DNA from: Platycnemis pennipes
Taxonomy: Eukaryota > Arthropoda > Insecta > Odonata > Platycnemididae
DNA length: 64,000 nucleotides
Assembly: GCA_933228895.1 (NCBI GenBank)
Contig: OW121852.1
Location: 131,497,544-131,561,543 of the forward strand
Direction: 5' to 3'
Shown in pieces: positions 1 to 10,450 of the stretch; positions within the stretch are counted from its first letter, which is position 1, and every line of letters begins with the position of its first letter. The translations under genes were made by a program, and so were the position numbers. Below the pieces are notes generated by a model. That model was not told the DNA's origin. It ran no database searches and saw only the letters and a program-made list of their open reading frames with translations.

Positions 1-107
1 GCACCGTGATTCACGCGTTAGATTGAATGCAATCAGAAGCGGGGAGCCTTGACTTATCGGAGGGAAACGACGGTGCTCCCTGAGTCCGTGGAAACGGTTC
101 TCTGGAG

Positions 108-160
108 ACATCTACATCTAACACGATATCCTGCAAGCCACCGCGAGGGTGTTTGGCAGT
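108..160 (-). mobile_element. LINE 3' tail fragment
   Basis: Reading the minus strand, this is the family-B-type 3' hairpin (CCTGC and GCAGG-like arms, GGTGGC centre) followed by the ATGTAG-rich terminus. Only the last 50 bases of the element are present. It directly abuts the 172-bp duplicated block starting at 161. Confidence 0.6.
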
Positions 161-332
161 ATTGGAGTAGTCTGTAGTGGTAGCTCTTTGTTGCACGGTA
201 CCTCTTATTTACATGTAAATGGTGCATGTTTGGTGATCTTCCTCCCCTGCCACATACCCTCATCTACATAATACCCTGCAAACCACCATAAAGGTGTGTG
301 GCAGGGGGAGAATTCTCACCAAGCATGCACTA
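161..332. repeat. 172-bp direct repeat, copy 1, made of two opposed LINE tails
   Basis: This block recurs at 888-1059 (offset 727) with about two differences by eye. Inside it, a plus-strand LINE tail (CCCCTGCCACATACCC) runs directly into a minus-strand LINE tail (CATCTACATAATACCCTGC), so two 3' termini face each other. Sharing the same junction shows that the two copies come from one duplication, not from separate insertions. Confidence 0.85.
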
Positions 333-360
333 TTGAATGCAAACAAGCAACAATAGAACA

Positions 361-530
361 ATTGACCTAAGAAGCAGCCAACCGCAGAAATTCATCTACG
401 ACCACGTAATACCCAGTGTGTACTCACGAGAATTTCCCTCGTACAATTAGAGCTACGAATAACGGTAAATATGTCCAATCGGAGTGTAGCAATGGATAGC
501 ATTGGTAGCTGCATGTTGGTGTGAGTACTC
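361..530 (+). repeat. Left arm of 170-bp inverted repeat (LINE A 3' end)
   Basis: The reverse complement of this arm recurs at 1142-1313 with only a handful of mismatches. The arm carries the end of the LINE A reading frame (the CCCTCGTACAATTAG segment) and the start of its 3' untranslated region, preceded by about 60 bases shared only between the two arms (GACCTAAGAAGCAGCC). Confidence 0.85.
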
Positions 531-672
531 ATGCAACTAGATTGTTAGTATCTATAGTATTTAAGGGATTAATACATGCATCATGCACTACAGACTACTC
601 TAAAATATTTCCCCTACCTATCTCTTTGCTATGCTGCCTATTCTGTTCTCTTATAGTACGGGGGGAAGATGA
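531..672 (-). mobile_element. LINE B 3' untranslated fragment
   Basis: Matches the 3' untranslated region of LINE B seen at 9100-9240 and 61380-61505: TTAGTATCTATAGTATTTAA, TGCACTACAGACTACTC and the TATAGTACGGGG stop region, all on the minus strand. At about 675 it switches to plus-strand LINE B sequence, so the locus is rearranged. Confidence 0.8.
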
Positions 673-676
673 AATC

Positions 677-822
677 TACTAGAGAAATTTCAATCGGATA
701 GCTTTACTGAAGATGTTAGGCACATATTAAAAACACCAGCGTATTATGTTAGATTCGACCAGATAAATAAGCTTAGAGGAATAGATTGTCGTACTGATAT
801 ATTCAGAATGTCATTTTTTTAA
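677..822 (+). mobile_element. LINE B C-terminal coding fragment
   Basis: Plus-strand equivalent of the B frame end, encoding the EKFQSDSFTEDV to TDRFKM stretch with substitutions and a shift near the end. It lies head-on against the minus-strand B 3' untranslated fragment at 531-672, which points to an inversion or a second insertion. Confidence 0.8.
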
Positions 823-887
823 ATATCCCGCTTTCCATTAGAGATCGTAATAGGCAACGCAGCATAGTGTTGGGTGAGTTAAACATT

Positions 888-1059
888 ATTGGAGTAGTCT
901 GTAGTGGTAGCTCTTTGTTGCATGGTACCTCTTATTTACATGTAAATGGTGCATGTTTGGTGATCTTCCTCCCCTGCCACATACCCTCATCTACATAATA
1001 CCCTGCAAACCACCATAAAGGTGTGTGGCAGGGGGAGAATTCTCACCAAACATGCACTA
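888..1059. repeat. 172-bp direct repeat, copy 2
   Basis: Near-identical to 161-332, including the tail-to-tail LINE junction. It continues into a fuller minus-strand LINE A 3' end, so copy 2 keeps more of the original flank than copy 1. Confidence 0.85.
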
Positions 1060-1313
1060 CATATCATGCATAAAATTTGTAATTAAAAATTAAAATAGCA
1101 AAGCATACATTCAAAAACATGCCGTTTGTTGGGTTACCTTCAAGTACTCACACCAACATGCAGCTACCAATGCTATCCATTGCTACTCTCCGATTGGACA
1201 TATTTACCGTTATTCGTATCTCTAATTGTACGAGGGAAACTCTCGTGAGTACTCGCTGGGTATTACGTGGTCGTAGATGAATTTCTGTGGTTGGCTGCTT
1301 CTTAGGTCAGTTG
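1040..1313 (-). mobile_element. LINE A 3' end, also right arm of inverted repeat
   Basis: Minus-strand LINE A 3' untranslated region (ATGCACTACATATCATGCAT, then the GTTGGGTTACCTTCAAGT block) and the last codons of the frame. Positions 1142-1313 pair with 361-530. Confidence 0.8.
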
Positions 1314-1674
1314 TCGCAGCTGGTCAAGAGGTCAGGCGCGAATCTGTGCTCGCTCTAAGGTTTTCCGTTGACCGTTTCAAACGTCAACCGCCTCTTCCTT
1401 AATTAATTAAGTGGCGGGAGGCAAGCAATACCCCCCTCTCTCTCGCTTCATTGGTGGATTCAAAACTATTACGAAGGGGCTGAAACAGCGCAACGGCTGC
1501 CCTGGGGTATCCGCTCCTGCCCGGACGTGATTCAAACTGCCCGAATTCACGATCACGCCTTCCGAGGCTGCGTGGGAGGAGTGTTATTAAGGCGGCAGTC
1601 GAGTCGGAAAACAGCGGCTCATCGCAGCACGTGCAAGCCTTTCGAACGTTTTTCATCTCGTGCCATGGATGTCA
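1314..1674. other. Unassigned interval
   Basis: Mixed-composition DNA with short open frames on both strands that overlap one another. I recognise no domain, splice pair or repeat family here. Confidence 0.4.
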
Positions 1675-1766
1675 CCCTTGCACTCGGGTTAAGCTGTAGC
1701 CTACCGCACAGAGGGACCGGGTTCGAATCAGTGGAGGATAATTTTTAATTGTAAACCGGCCCCTAC
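1675..1766 (+). mobile_element. tRNA-derived SINE, family S1
   Basis: Contains a B-box-like GGGTTCGAATC and ends in GTAAACCGGCCCC, the same 3' end as the minus-strand copy near 55196 (AAACCGGCCC) and, more loosely, the copy at 45945. The A box is degenerate. There is no acceptor stem, so it is a retroposon and not a working tRNA gene. Confidence 0.55.
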
Positions 1767-1767
1767 T

Positions 1768-1868
1768 TAAGGAGGCTCCACCGAATTATGAAGTAGATGT
1801 CATTTTTGTGAAAATTTCAGGACACGTCATGTTTTGGACCTTCTATCGTTTGGCAATAAATTAATTTG
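1768..1868 (-). mobile_element. M3 element terminal fragment
   Basis: Begins TTAAGGAGGCTCCACCG and continues ATTATGAAGTAGATGTCA. It is the reverse complement of the right end of the full M3 copies at 18940-19872 and 55897-56843. Only about 100 bp is present. Confidence 0.8.
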
Positions 1869-2049
1869 GCCTTTCCATCATTCATTTGAAGACCCCGAAG
1901 ACAATTTTGAAGAAAGACTATGGATCCTCCTGAAAAGTCCATTGTGGTCTGGAATCTTGTGTAAATTCGCTCGGAAAGCCCAAGGGGCAGTTTTTCTTCC
2001 CTGTTCAGATTTAGAAGGGCGTCTTGAGTCATTGAGTTGTTGATAGGGA

Positions 2050-2822
2050 TCTGCGATACCACGATATATCGTCGACGATACTCGATATGCAGTTTATATC
2101 GAGAATCTGTATTTCTGAACGCGATATCACGATATGTCGATATCCCGATATGTCGATATCCCGATATGTCGATATCACGATATGACGATATCCCGATTTG
2201 ATGATATCCCGATATGACGATATCCTGATCCCGGTGTTTTTTTCTGTCACCCTTAATGATGTCTCAATATAGCGCAATTTCTCGGTAATGGTTGATCGAA
2301 GTGCTATAAACGGTCACTTCCTTATAAAACCTTACACTTCCTCAAACGTTAATTATATATTTTAAATTGTCTAATTTGTTATTGTTATTGACTATAACTT
2401 TTTTATCATAAAATTTGGATGTAGGGAATGGAATGGACATGGTGCGATTTCATCACTGAAAACTCGAATTCAACAGGAAAAGTTCAAATTTGTTTATAAA
2501 ATTATTGTTTTTAAACCATAATTCGGAATTTTAAAAATTTCCACCGTTCTTTGACCAAGGAAAAATGGTTATATTTCAGCTCATTTGGGCCGTATCAAAA
2601 AATTGAAAAGAACCTCTATTATCTAAAATTATATGTTCTTTCACATTAAGTTATTGTATTATATATCGATATGTCGATATCTCGATTTGTCGATGTTGCG
2701 ATATGTCGATATCCCGATGTGTCCATTTCGCGATATTTCCTAGGTATATCGCGAAACCGATACATGGGCGAATCCGAGATATCAGAATAATATCGTCGTG
2801 CGATATTCAAAACAGCAAATCG
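2050..2822 (+). repeat. CGATAT-rich dispersed repeat, copy 1
   Basis: Two blocks of degenerate CGATATCCCGATATGT units (about 2100-2235 and 2665-2810) flank a unique AT-rich core of about 430 bp. The same arrangement occurs in the same orientation at 17926-18575 with a clearly homologous core, so the core and both satellite-like flanks are one mobile unit. The units are largely self-complementary. Apparent open frames across them are by-products of the repeat. Confidence 0.85.
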
Positions 2823-3365
2823 CAAAAGCCCTTAGTTGTTGACTTCGTTCAGAAAGAGGAAGTCTGATGGAAAGGTGAATGCAATAAAAGTAAAATGTGC
2901 GGAAAGAGGGTGGAATGAATGAACTAGACGTGTTGAAACTGTTTAGATGAAGTTTAAAGAGATCCAATGAATGATTACCGCGTGCAGAATGTGAAAATAT
3001 GATCCGGCGGTAAGGAGAGGAATGCGATTACATCTATTGAGGACGAAGGGAGAGTATTATTCCGGTGAGTTCTGCAGTTTCACTCGTTTGTCCACATTTT
3101 AATGCGAACAGAATGCTTCCATTTTTCATGACTTTCTCCAGCCATCGCGTTTCATTCAAAAGCAACGGCGAAAGTTACATTTGAAGGATAATTATTTTCC
3201 CATGACGTAGTTTTCGCGAAGACGTGTGATGTATGGGGGAATTTCTTAAAATCGTCAAGGTTAACAATTCCTTCGCCATTACTCTCCAAGTCTGCTCTAA
3301 GACTCCATACGTCTGCTCTAAGATCCCCTAGGTCCCCAAGTATCAATGAAAGACAATGATAAAAA
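2823..3365. other. Unassigned interval
   Basis: No repeat family or exon recognised. A 64-codon minus frame at 3152-3346 lacks any motif I can name. Confidence 0.35.
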
Positions 3366-3367
3366 CT

Positions 3368-3928
3368 GAAGGTGTGCAGCGAAGATCGGCAAGATTTGTA
3401 AAGGGACGGTACGATAACCTTATGAGCGTAACCAGTATATTAAATGTATTAAATTGGGAAACATAGTCGTATCGCAGGTTGAAATTTAGACTTAATCTCT
3501 TAAATAAATTCCAATACCATATTTTGGGCGATGACGCTAAAAATATTTTACGAACCTCAACTTACTATGGTGTACAGGACCATGATCACAAAATTAGAGA
3601 AATTAATTGCCGAACTGACAGATTCAAAATGTCCTTTTTCCCTCGTACAATTAGGGATATGAATAACGGTAAATATCTCCAGTACGGTTGATTCAATCCA
3701 TAGCATAGGTAGTTTCGTGTTGTTTTAAGGACTTGAAGGTAACCCAACTAACAGCACGTTTTTGCATGCGTAGTTTGCTATTTATTTATCTTTTTAAATG
3801 TTGCAGTCTAGACTAATATATTAATACTAATCCTTTTTTATGCATGATATGTAGTGCATATTTGGTGAGAATTCACCGTCTGCCACATACCTTTATGGTG
3901 GCTTGCAGGGTATTATGTAGATGATATA
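3368..3928 (+). mobile_element. LINE A, 5'-truncated copy with 3' tail
   Basis: Starts at the GTGTGCAGCGAAGATCGGC segment (the VQRRSARFV region). It runs through the C-terminal domain (frame open from 3479, containing RTSTYYG, NCRTDRFKMSFFPRT and MNNGKY) and ends in the 3' hairpin and ATGTAG terminus near 3925. The first 100 bases carry indels. The reverse-transcriptase core is absent. Confidence 0.85.
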
Positions 3929-4508
3929 TCGCAGATGGAATTGGACAATGCTGCTGTCGGTCTCTTAGAAGAGGTAGGTGCTACACGCTCAAGAAATCCA
4001 CATTCCTCGACTAATTTGAGACTTGTTGTTAGGTACTCTTCCGAAGCTCTATCTCGTGGTCCCAGTGAAAGCAGTGTTTTATGCAGTGGGTGCGATATTT
4101 CTCACGGTTTTCCTCCCACGCGGTCGCCAAGGCCTCTCTTCTTTTGTTTCCCGCAGTGATGGCCCAGTCTCTTTCCCTGGTGCCCTTCCATCGTCCGCCC
4201 TTGAACTGGAGGTCGCCTCTGCTGCAGCAACGGTGCTTCCCCTTCGAAGCGCAGCCGGGCGAGGAATACACCCAACCGATATTCCCCGTGCTTCATTTGT
4301 TTTTTTTTTATTAAAAAGAAGCACGCCATCCGGAGATATTCGTGTTATTTTTACAAACTTCTCCGCTGCCCACTCCACGTGATTATGGAATGTGCGATAC
4401 TGCCATGCCATACTTATCTACTTTAAAGTTTCCCTATACAATCGAAGTCGGCTTCCATGCTAGTAACGATAATATGCTCTTATCGATTTACGTGCATCAT
4501 GCCCATTA
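3929..4508. other. Unassigned interval with GC-rich block
   Basis: Between LINE A and M5. Around 4040-4300 the sequence is GC-rich and open on several frames (119 codons + at 4023; 110 codons - at 4079). The frames overlap each other and show no domain, so I do not call a gene. Confidence 0.35.
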
Positions 4509-4511
4509 GCA

Positions 4512-5437
4512 GCGTTTACACGTAGCAGTTGACTGCTATGACAGTCGCGAGGTGCGCGATATATCTGTATCGGTACTGCTATAATGCGTCTGCACCAACT
4601 TCTATGCAGTATAAAGCCGCTATTTAGGCGTTGCCACAACAAACAAAAAGAGTTTTATTTCAATAGTGATTGATACTCTGATTTTCATGAAATTCTTCAA
4701 GCTATAAATTCAATTGACGATTATCTTTTATTCCAGCTCTTTAAAGAGTAGAATCTCCCCTTTTGGAGAGGGATATCTGTGTTATTATATCCAAATTCCC
4801 GGTATCAGTCGTCGTGTATTGCTTTCCGTGGGCGGTTGTTGCGATTTTGTTGGATACATTTCCGCTGGAAAGTAGACGGGCTTCACCCGTAACCACCGAT
4901 TACGCTTCATCTTTGCTAAAGCAGCGTTTACGCTTAGCAGTTGACTGCTATGACATTTGGGAGATGCGCGATGTATCTATATCGCTACTGCTATGATGCG
5001 TCTGCGTTAACTTCTATGCAGCTTAAAACCCCTATTTGGCGTTGCCACAACAAATAAAAAGTTTTATTTTAATACTGAATTTCGCTTAAATTTTCATTTA
5101 ATTAATCAAGCAATAAATTCCATCGACGATTATCTTTTGTTCGTATTCTTTAAAGAGTAGAATCTCCCCTTTTGGGGAGGGATATCCTTGTTATTATATA
5201 CAAATTTCGTCGTGTTTATCTTTACGTTGGCGATTGTTGCGATTGTGTTGGATACATTTCCGCTGGAAAGTAGACGGGCTTCAACATTGCTTATAGCTCG
5301 AACGTGGATCGATAGTGTTCGACATGTGTCCAATATCGACCTGAACTCGCATCGCAGTTGCTATTTACACATGCGAGTGGGGCTTAACAGTTGTAAGCAG
5401 TTGACTGTCATAGCAGTCAACTGCTACGTGTAAACGC
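4512..5437. mobile_element. M5 inverted-repeat element, complete copy
   Basis: The ends are a perfect 35-bp inverted repeat, starting GCGTTTACACGTAGCAGTTG on the left (4512-4546) and mirrored at 5403-5437. The interior is a tandem duplication with a period of about 400 bp: the left end recurs inexactly at about 4922, and the CGCTGGAAAGTAGACGGGCT block occurs at about 4862 and 5263. It has no coding capacity. A second, interrupted copy lies at about 61165-62110 and a fragment near 51190. Confidence 0.85.
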
Positions 5438-5454
5438 GCCTGTATGAAATAGGC

Positions 5455-5525
5455 CCAAATAATGAACTCGAACGTGAGCTGCGAGGATCGGAAAGATTTG
5501 TGAAGGGATGGTACGATAGCTGTGT
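5455..5525 (+). mobile_element. LINE A fragment
   Basis: Short plus-strand piece matching the NNELERVQRRSARFVKG region of LINE A (AATGAACTCGAACGTGAGC). It is separated from the next LINE A piece by about 400 bp of unrelated sequence. Confidence 0.7.
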
Positions 5526-5920
5526 CCGAATTTATTAGCCATTATGAATTAGTCATGTTCCATTAGCCATCGAAGTTTCCTGTATTCCCCGATGACTAAA
5601 GCAAGCACGAATTCTGACGAAAGCTACAGTGTCGCAACCTACGGCGTAACAATGGTACTTTGAAACAAATGAGTAGCAATAACCTGAATTGAGGTTTCTC
5701 ACTCGCGGTCATTTTTAAAGATTTTTGTTCTAACACTAAGTAAATCAGCGAAGTTTTACCGGAGGGATGCGAAATGATGTCTTAACTAACATCGCGTTGA
5801 AACACCATAAGGGGCAAGGTGGAAAATGCAAGTAGACACGGAGGTTAATATTAGATTACATTGGTACCTATGTTAGAGATTTAGAAATAACGTCTCCCAT
5901 TGAAACAAGCTCCTACTATT
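5526..5920. other. Unassigned interval
   Basis: AT-rich DNA between two LINE A pieces. No open frame or repeat recognised. Confidence 0.3.
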
Positions 5921-5921
5921 A

Positions 5922-6385
5922 GATCGCAGGTTGAAATTTAGACTTAATCTCTTTAATAAAGTCCAAGACCATATTTTCAGTGATGATGTTAAAAATATTT
6001 TGCGAACCCCAACTTACAATGGTAGACCGGACCATAATCACAAAATTAGAGAAATTGATTACCGAACTACCAGATTCAAAATCTACTTTTTCCCTCGTAC
6101 AATTAGGGATATGAATAAGGGTAAATATATCCAATACGAGTGTAGCAATGGATAATATTGGTAGCTGCATGTTGGTATAAGGACTTGAATCTATCCCAAC
6201 TAACAGCATGCTTTTGCATGTTTGCTTTGCTATTTTTATGTTTTTTTTTAAATGGTGAAGACAAGAACATTGTAAAAATACTAATCCTTTTTTATGTATT
6301 ATATGTAGTACATGCTTGGTGAGAATGCACCCCCTGCCAAACACCTTTATGATTCTTGCAGGGTATTATGTAGATGTAGGTGTAC
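5922..6385 (+). mobile_element. LINE A, 5'-truncated copy with 3' tail
   Basis: Opens at the RLKFRLNLFNK codons (frame open 5931-6155, ending in MNKGKYIQYE-like codons) and continues through the full 3' untranslated region to the hairpin and GTAGATGTAGGTG terminus. Coding is limited to the last 70 or so codons. Confidence 0.85.
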
Positions 6386-6737
6386 TATAGGTGCCTGCGC
6401 AGACTCCCAACCAAAACGTAGCCATGATGAATTTTCGTGCTGGATTCAAATGGACCAAGGGTGGAAGGAAGAGGGTAAGGAAACGGAATATAGAAGAAGC
6501 AGAAACTGGGGTTAAAACGAGGGTGTGCCAAGTTTAAGACGAGAGCGATGTAGGAGAGGATAAGAAAGGAGAAGGAAAGCTAGCTGCGGAGAACTAACAA
6601 CGATATCAGTTATGGAAAAAGCGGGGTGTGAGAACGATTAGGAGAACTGGGGTTTATGATTATGACAAAGATGGAGAGGGGAAGGAAGTATATAGGAGAC
6701 GGTGAATAGCAATGAGTTGGGCGGGAGAAGACAGAGA
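6386..6737. other. Unassigned interval
   Basis: Purine-rich on the plus strand (GGAAGAGGGTAAGG and similar). No gene or repeat recognised. Confidence 0.3.
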
Positions 6738-7291
6738 ATGGGAACGTTTGCCATATTTTTTTCATTGCCGAATATGATAGAGTTTGTAAAATAAAAAGAC
6801 ACGTATTTTTCCGTTTTTCGATCCGTCAATTATTTCTCGAGTTATAAGAGGCGAAAAACTGATGTTTTTTTTAACCCTTTCGGAAAAGTGGGCGTGGTGC
6901 AACCTCTGACGTATATCGACTTCGTCCAATCACAGCTGAACCCGCGAAGCAACTTTGCCTTATCGCAATGGGGGTACACAGCTGACTTTACCAATGGGAG
7001 CGATTGTGACAAGATCTGTGTGAGCATGCGTTCGGAGAACCCCCCTCCACTCCCTTTCCTTCCCCTAAAAGCAGTGAAGGACGGGAGGAAAGTGACGTCA
7101 ATGTTATTTCGGAGCTTTTTCGGTGGGCGTCACCTTTTGCTTATTTTAATTTTTGATTTATGAGTGAATGGTTGTGGTTGGAAGATTAATTTTTTCACTA
7201 AAATTCTTTTTTCGTTTCCATCTAACGATTTCGTGTACGAAATTGCGATTTCGGTTCCGAGTTAACCCGAGTTCCGAGTTAACGCCACCAT
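6738..7291 (-). mobile_element. M2 miniature inverted-repeat element
   Basis: One of three near-complete copies (others 31127-31659 and 42175-42702). The ends read about ATGGG-x-CGTTTG/A on both sides and so form short inverted terminal repeats. The interior has no lasting open frame but keeps a CCAATCACA motif and a GTGACGTCAATG motif in all three copies. Orientation here is opposite to the copy at 31127. Confidence 0.8.
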
Positions 7292-8360
7292 AGAACGGTG
7301 AACTCGAACGAGAGACAAAGAAGGGAGGGGAGGTAATTTTGTGTAAGTAATTTTTTTCGCAAAAATAATTGATAGAACCATTGCTAGTTCATCATTATTC
7401 TATGTTTGACATTGTATGACGGTAAACCTTAGCAACCACGGATTTGAAATGACCAGCTCCCGATCTTGTAGATTTTCATTTCAATTAGATAATACCGAGG
7501 GGTTTTTTGTTGCATGGAATTGCTTAACCTTTGTATCTCCAATCTCTTTTAAATTCTAAAGAAATAAATAGCATACTTCACTTCAGAACGTCGGCATGTT
7601 GGATTAATCCTCGCAGCAAATAGAGCATAGACCAGTATCTCCACACAAGTCTCCGCTAAAAAATAGATCAAAATAGACGAAAGCAGTCCCTTTCCCGTAT
7701 TTTGTACCTACGCACGTAACTGCATTTTTATGGTTGGCTCTCTTGTTTGTTAGGTTGTTGTAGATGTATTTTTGGCTTTTAATATCCGTCGTTGAGTCGA
7801 GGAAGTAGAACGTGTATCCGTAGAACTCCTCGTAGAACTGTGCATCCGTATATTAGAAACAGCCATTCCACTGATTGAAATCTCAACAAAACTGGTCTTG
7901 GAATTCAATATAACTCTTGATAATATTTGTTGAGGTGATCAATCGCGGATTAATTTTTATATAGTTTTTAAGGACCTTTGGGAACTGCCATTCTATTTGC
8001 TGTTTTTTAAAAGAATGAAGAACTTTGCGAATTTACTCCAATCTGTCTCCAGTGATTATGTCTCTCAAGGCGGGCAATATAATTATTTTTTTTAACGGAA
8101 AAGTAGGAGCTTAGCGTAAGAGTGTCTTCTTAGTGCCCATTTCCAAAAATAGTCAAGAAACACGTGAATATTTTGAGCCTTAACCAGTTACCATGATGCA
8201 TTTTTTGATCCCAATGATACGAACTGAAACGAAGAACTGAAAACGCTTTCCTCAGAATCACATTCAATTGAAACGTCGTTGATCACTCTACTCTGGCGAC
8301 TAATTTTTCCTTCACGTGCCAATTTATAAATAATAATAACAAATGTCTACACACTATAAC
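7292..8360. other. Unassigned AT-rich interval
   Basis: About 1.1 kb with no open frame above 60 codons and no repeat I can match elsewhere in the window. Confidence 0.3.
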
Positions 8361-8552
8361 GTCTGATATTTGTTTTGTTTGTTTGGGAGATGTTGGTGGG
8401 TTGCTGGGGGAGTGAAGAGGGGGTATTGTTGGGTTGTTGATTGGTTGTTTGGTTTTGTTAGGGAGGCAGAATAAAGTAGAGTCTGATAAGCAGCGTTTTC
8501 TTAGTTGAAATTAGTGTTCGCCCGTAGTATTTGCCCGACGTTACAACACGAA
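8361..8552 (-). mobile_element. CAAA-tailed retroposon, copy 1
   Basis: About 85% identical by eye to 33943-34122. On the minus strand it starts near GTAACGTCGGGCAAATA and ends in a run of CAAA units, as expected for a retroposed short element. I could not see a clean target duplication here, unlike the second copy. Confidence 0.7.
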
Positions 8553-8821
8553 TCTTTTCTTGTTTCTTGCACTCGAAATTCACTAACAGAGAAAAGAAAT
8601 TCTGAAGACATTTCAAACAAAAAAACAGGTCAGCTCGAGAGATTCTCTGTATAGCAACGGCTTCTTTCCACTAACGAAGACATCAGAATGAGAAAGACAC
8701 ACTCGGTCCCAGGGTTGTTTCCAGAAAGGCCAACAATATTTGATTTCCTAAGCATCCTTTTCCGATTAGGGCCGTGTTCTTTGGTGACAAGTTTTTCGCT
8801 CGACCACTGTTCAGAAAGGTT

Positions 8822-8957
8822 CAAAAACATCAGCTTTATGACCCTTATAACTCGAGAATAAGTGTCTGATCGAAGAACGAAAAAATACGAGTCTTTTTAT
8901 TTTACAAAGTCTATCATATTCGGCAATTTAAAAAAATATGGTAAACGACCTCATTAC
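8822..8957 (+). mobile_element. M2 fragment
   Basis: Matches the right part of M2 (AAAAACATCAG to GGTAAACGACC) in the same orientation as the copy at 31127. The left part is missing. Confidence 0.75.
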
Positions 8958-8994
8958 TGCCATTGGCTGATCCAGAAAATGGTTTCTCAGTCAC

Positions 8995-9982
8995 ATCTAC
9001 ATCTACAATTACACGATACCCGGCAAACCACCGGGAGGGTGTGTGGCAGCACCAAACATTGCACTACTAAGATGCAAACAAGCAACTATAGGGTCTCATG
9101 CAACTAGATTGTTAGTATCTATAGTATTTAAGGGGTTAATACATGCATCGTGCACTACAGACTACTCTAAAATATTTCACCTACCTATCCCTTTGCCATG
9201 CTGCCTATTTTGTTCTCTTATAGTACGGGGGGAAAATGCCATTTGAATCTATCGGTACGACAATCTAAACACCCTAATTCTTTTATTAATTCTGAAACGC
9301 TACTCAACCTATCGTAACACCTTTTAACGAACCTAGCTGCTCTACGCTACACACTGTCTAGTTCTCTGTTCAAACCCAATTCATTCGGGTCCCATACACT
9401 GGCTGCATACTCAAGGTGGGGCCTAACTAATGAAAAGTAACATCGCTCTTTTGTCTTCTCATCACATTTCCCAAGTACTCTTTTTATAAATCCTAGCTTT
9501 CTCTTCGCTCGGCCGCATATTTCCCTTATGTGTCTTCCCCACAATAAATCCTTAATGATTGTTACACCTAAATATCTTATGGTTCAAAGTTTTCGATCTT
9601 CGTGTTATTAATTTTATAGGTACGCTCTATCGAATTATTCCTCCTCCAAAAATTGATGGCTACTAACTTCTTAAGGTTAACTTGTAACTGCCATTTGTCG
9701 CACCACTCTTGAATTGCAACTAAATCCTTGCTAAGCGATTTCCTGTCTTCTTTTGGTATACCCCTGTACACCACCGCATCGCCTGCAAAAAGTCTAAGCT
9801 TACCACTAACTACGGTACCAAAATCGTTTATGTATAAAAGAAATAGAAGCGGACCTGCGACGCAACCCTGGGGAACTCCCGATGTGACTTTGATTGTGCC
9901 TGACATGAAACCATCTATGACAACCCTCTGCTTTCGCCCACTTAAGAATTCTTTTACCCAACATACAACCAAAAATTGATAG
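8995..9982 (-). mobile_element. LINE B, long 5'-truncated copy with mutated reverse transcriptase
   Basis: Non-LTR retrotransposon lacking its 5' half. On the minus strand it encodes reverse-transcriptase motif B (SGVPQGCVAGPLLFLLYIND), the palm loop as FAGD where an FADD box is expected (about 9777-9788), then IQEWCDKWQL, a break near 9577, GRHIREICGRAKRKLGFIKR and FSLVRPHLEYAASVWDP, ending in the B 3' untranslated region, hairpin and ATGTAG tail at about 8995. The first catalytic aspartate is Gly, and there are stops and shifts at about 9576 and 9346, so this copy is dead. The 3' structure resembles the CR1/L2 group; the clade is inferred. Confidence 0.85.
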
Positions 9983-10294
9983 CTACACTTTTTTAAAGTT
10001 AAGTACTAACTGCCATTTGTCGCACCGCTCCTGAATTGCATCTAAATCTAGTTCTCTGATCAAACCTAATTCATTCGGGTTCCATACACTGGCTGCATAC
10101 TCAAGGTTGGGCCTTACTAGAAAAAAATAACTCCAAAAATTGATAGCTACACACTTTTTAAGGTTAAGTTCTAACTGCCATTTCTCGCACCATTCTTGAA
10201 TTGCATCTAAATCCTTGCTAAGCGAGTTCCTGTCTTCTTCAATACACATACCCGTATACACTACCGCATCGTCTGCAAGCATTGCCGAATGCAA
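9983..10294 (-). pseudogene. Scrambled LINE B fragment, open for 103 codons
   Basis: A minus-strand open frame assembled from B pieces in the wrong order: the palm loop with intact ADD (LADDAVVYTG), the IQEWCEKWQLELNLKK segment, a direct jump to the C-terminal FLVRPNLEYAASVWNPNELG segment, then a second copy of the IQERCDKWQL segment. It abuts the longer B copy. It is a rearranged remnant, not a functional protein. Confidence 0.75.
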
Positions 10295-10295
10295 A

Positions 10296-10450
10296 TGTCC
10301 TGTTCAGCACCACGCATGGGGACTAACTGCAGTCGTCGACATAAGGAACCGGACACCCTGTCCATCGTCATAAACCTAACCCTAATAAAATAACCCTTCT
10401 ACCCTCCAAATAAATAAATTAATAAATATTAAAAAAAAAAAAAAAAAAAA
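10296..10450 (+). mobile_element. Possible poly(A)-tailed retroposed sequence
   Basis: Ends in an A-run of about 20 bases (10432-10450) preceded by overlapping AATAAA-type signals in AAATAAATAAATTAATAAAT. This looks like the 3' end of a retroposed transcript. I cannot identify the parent. Confidence 0.4.

Noticed and set aside
2100..2235. Centromeric satellite
   Set aside because: Only a few degenerate units, always attached to the same unique core, so part of a dispersed element.
2029..2277. 82-codon minus-strand frame rich in YRDI repeats
   Set aside because: Direct translation of the CGATAT minisatellite.
4029..4411. Overlapping minus frames as a host exon
   Set aside because: No acceptor-donor pair fits, and three frames on both strands are equally open.
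10432..10450. A-run as a gene's polyadenylation site
   Set aside because: Genomic A-run with AATAAA repeats indicates a retroposed tail, and no upstream coding sequence is recognised.
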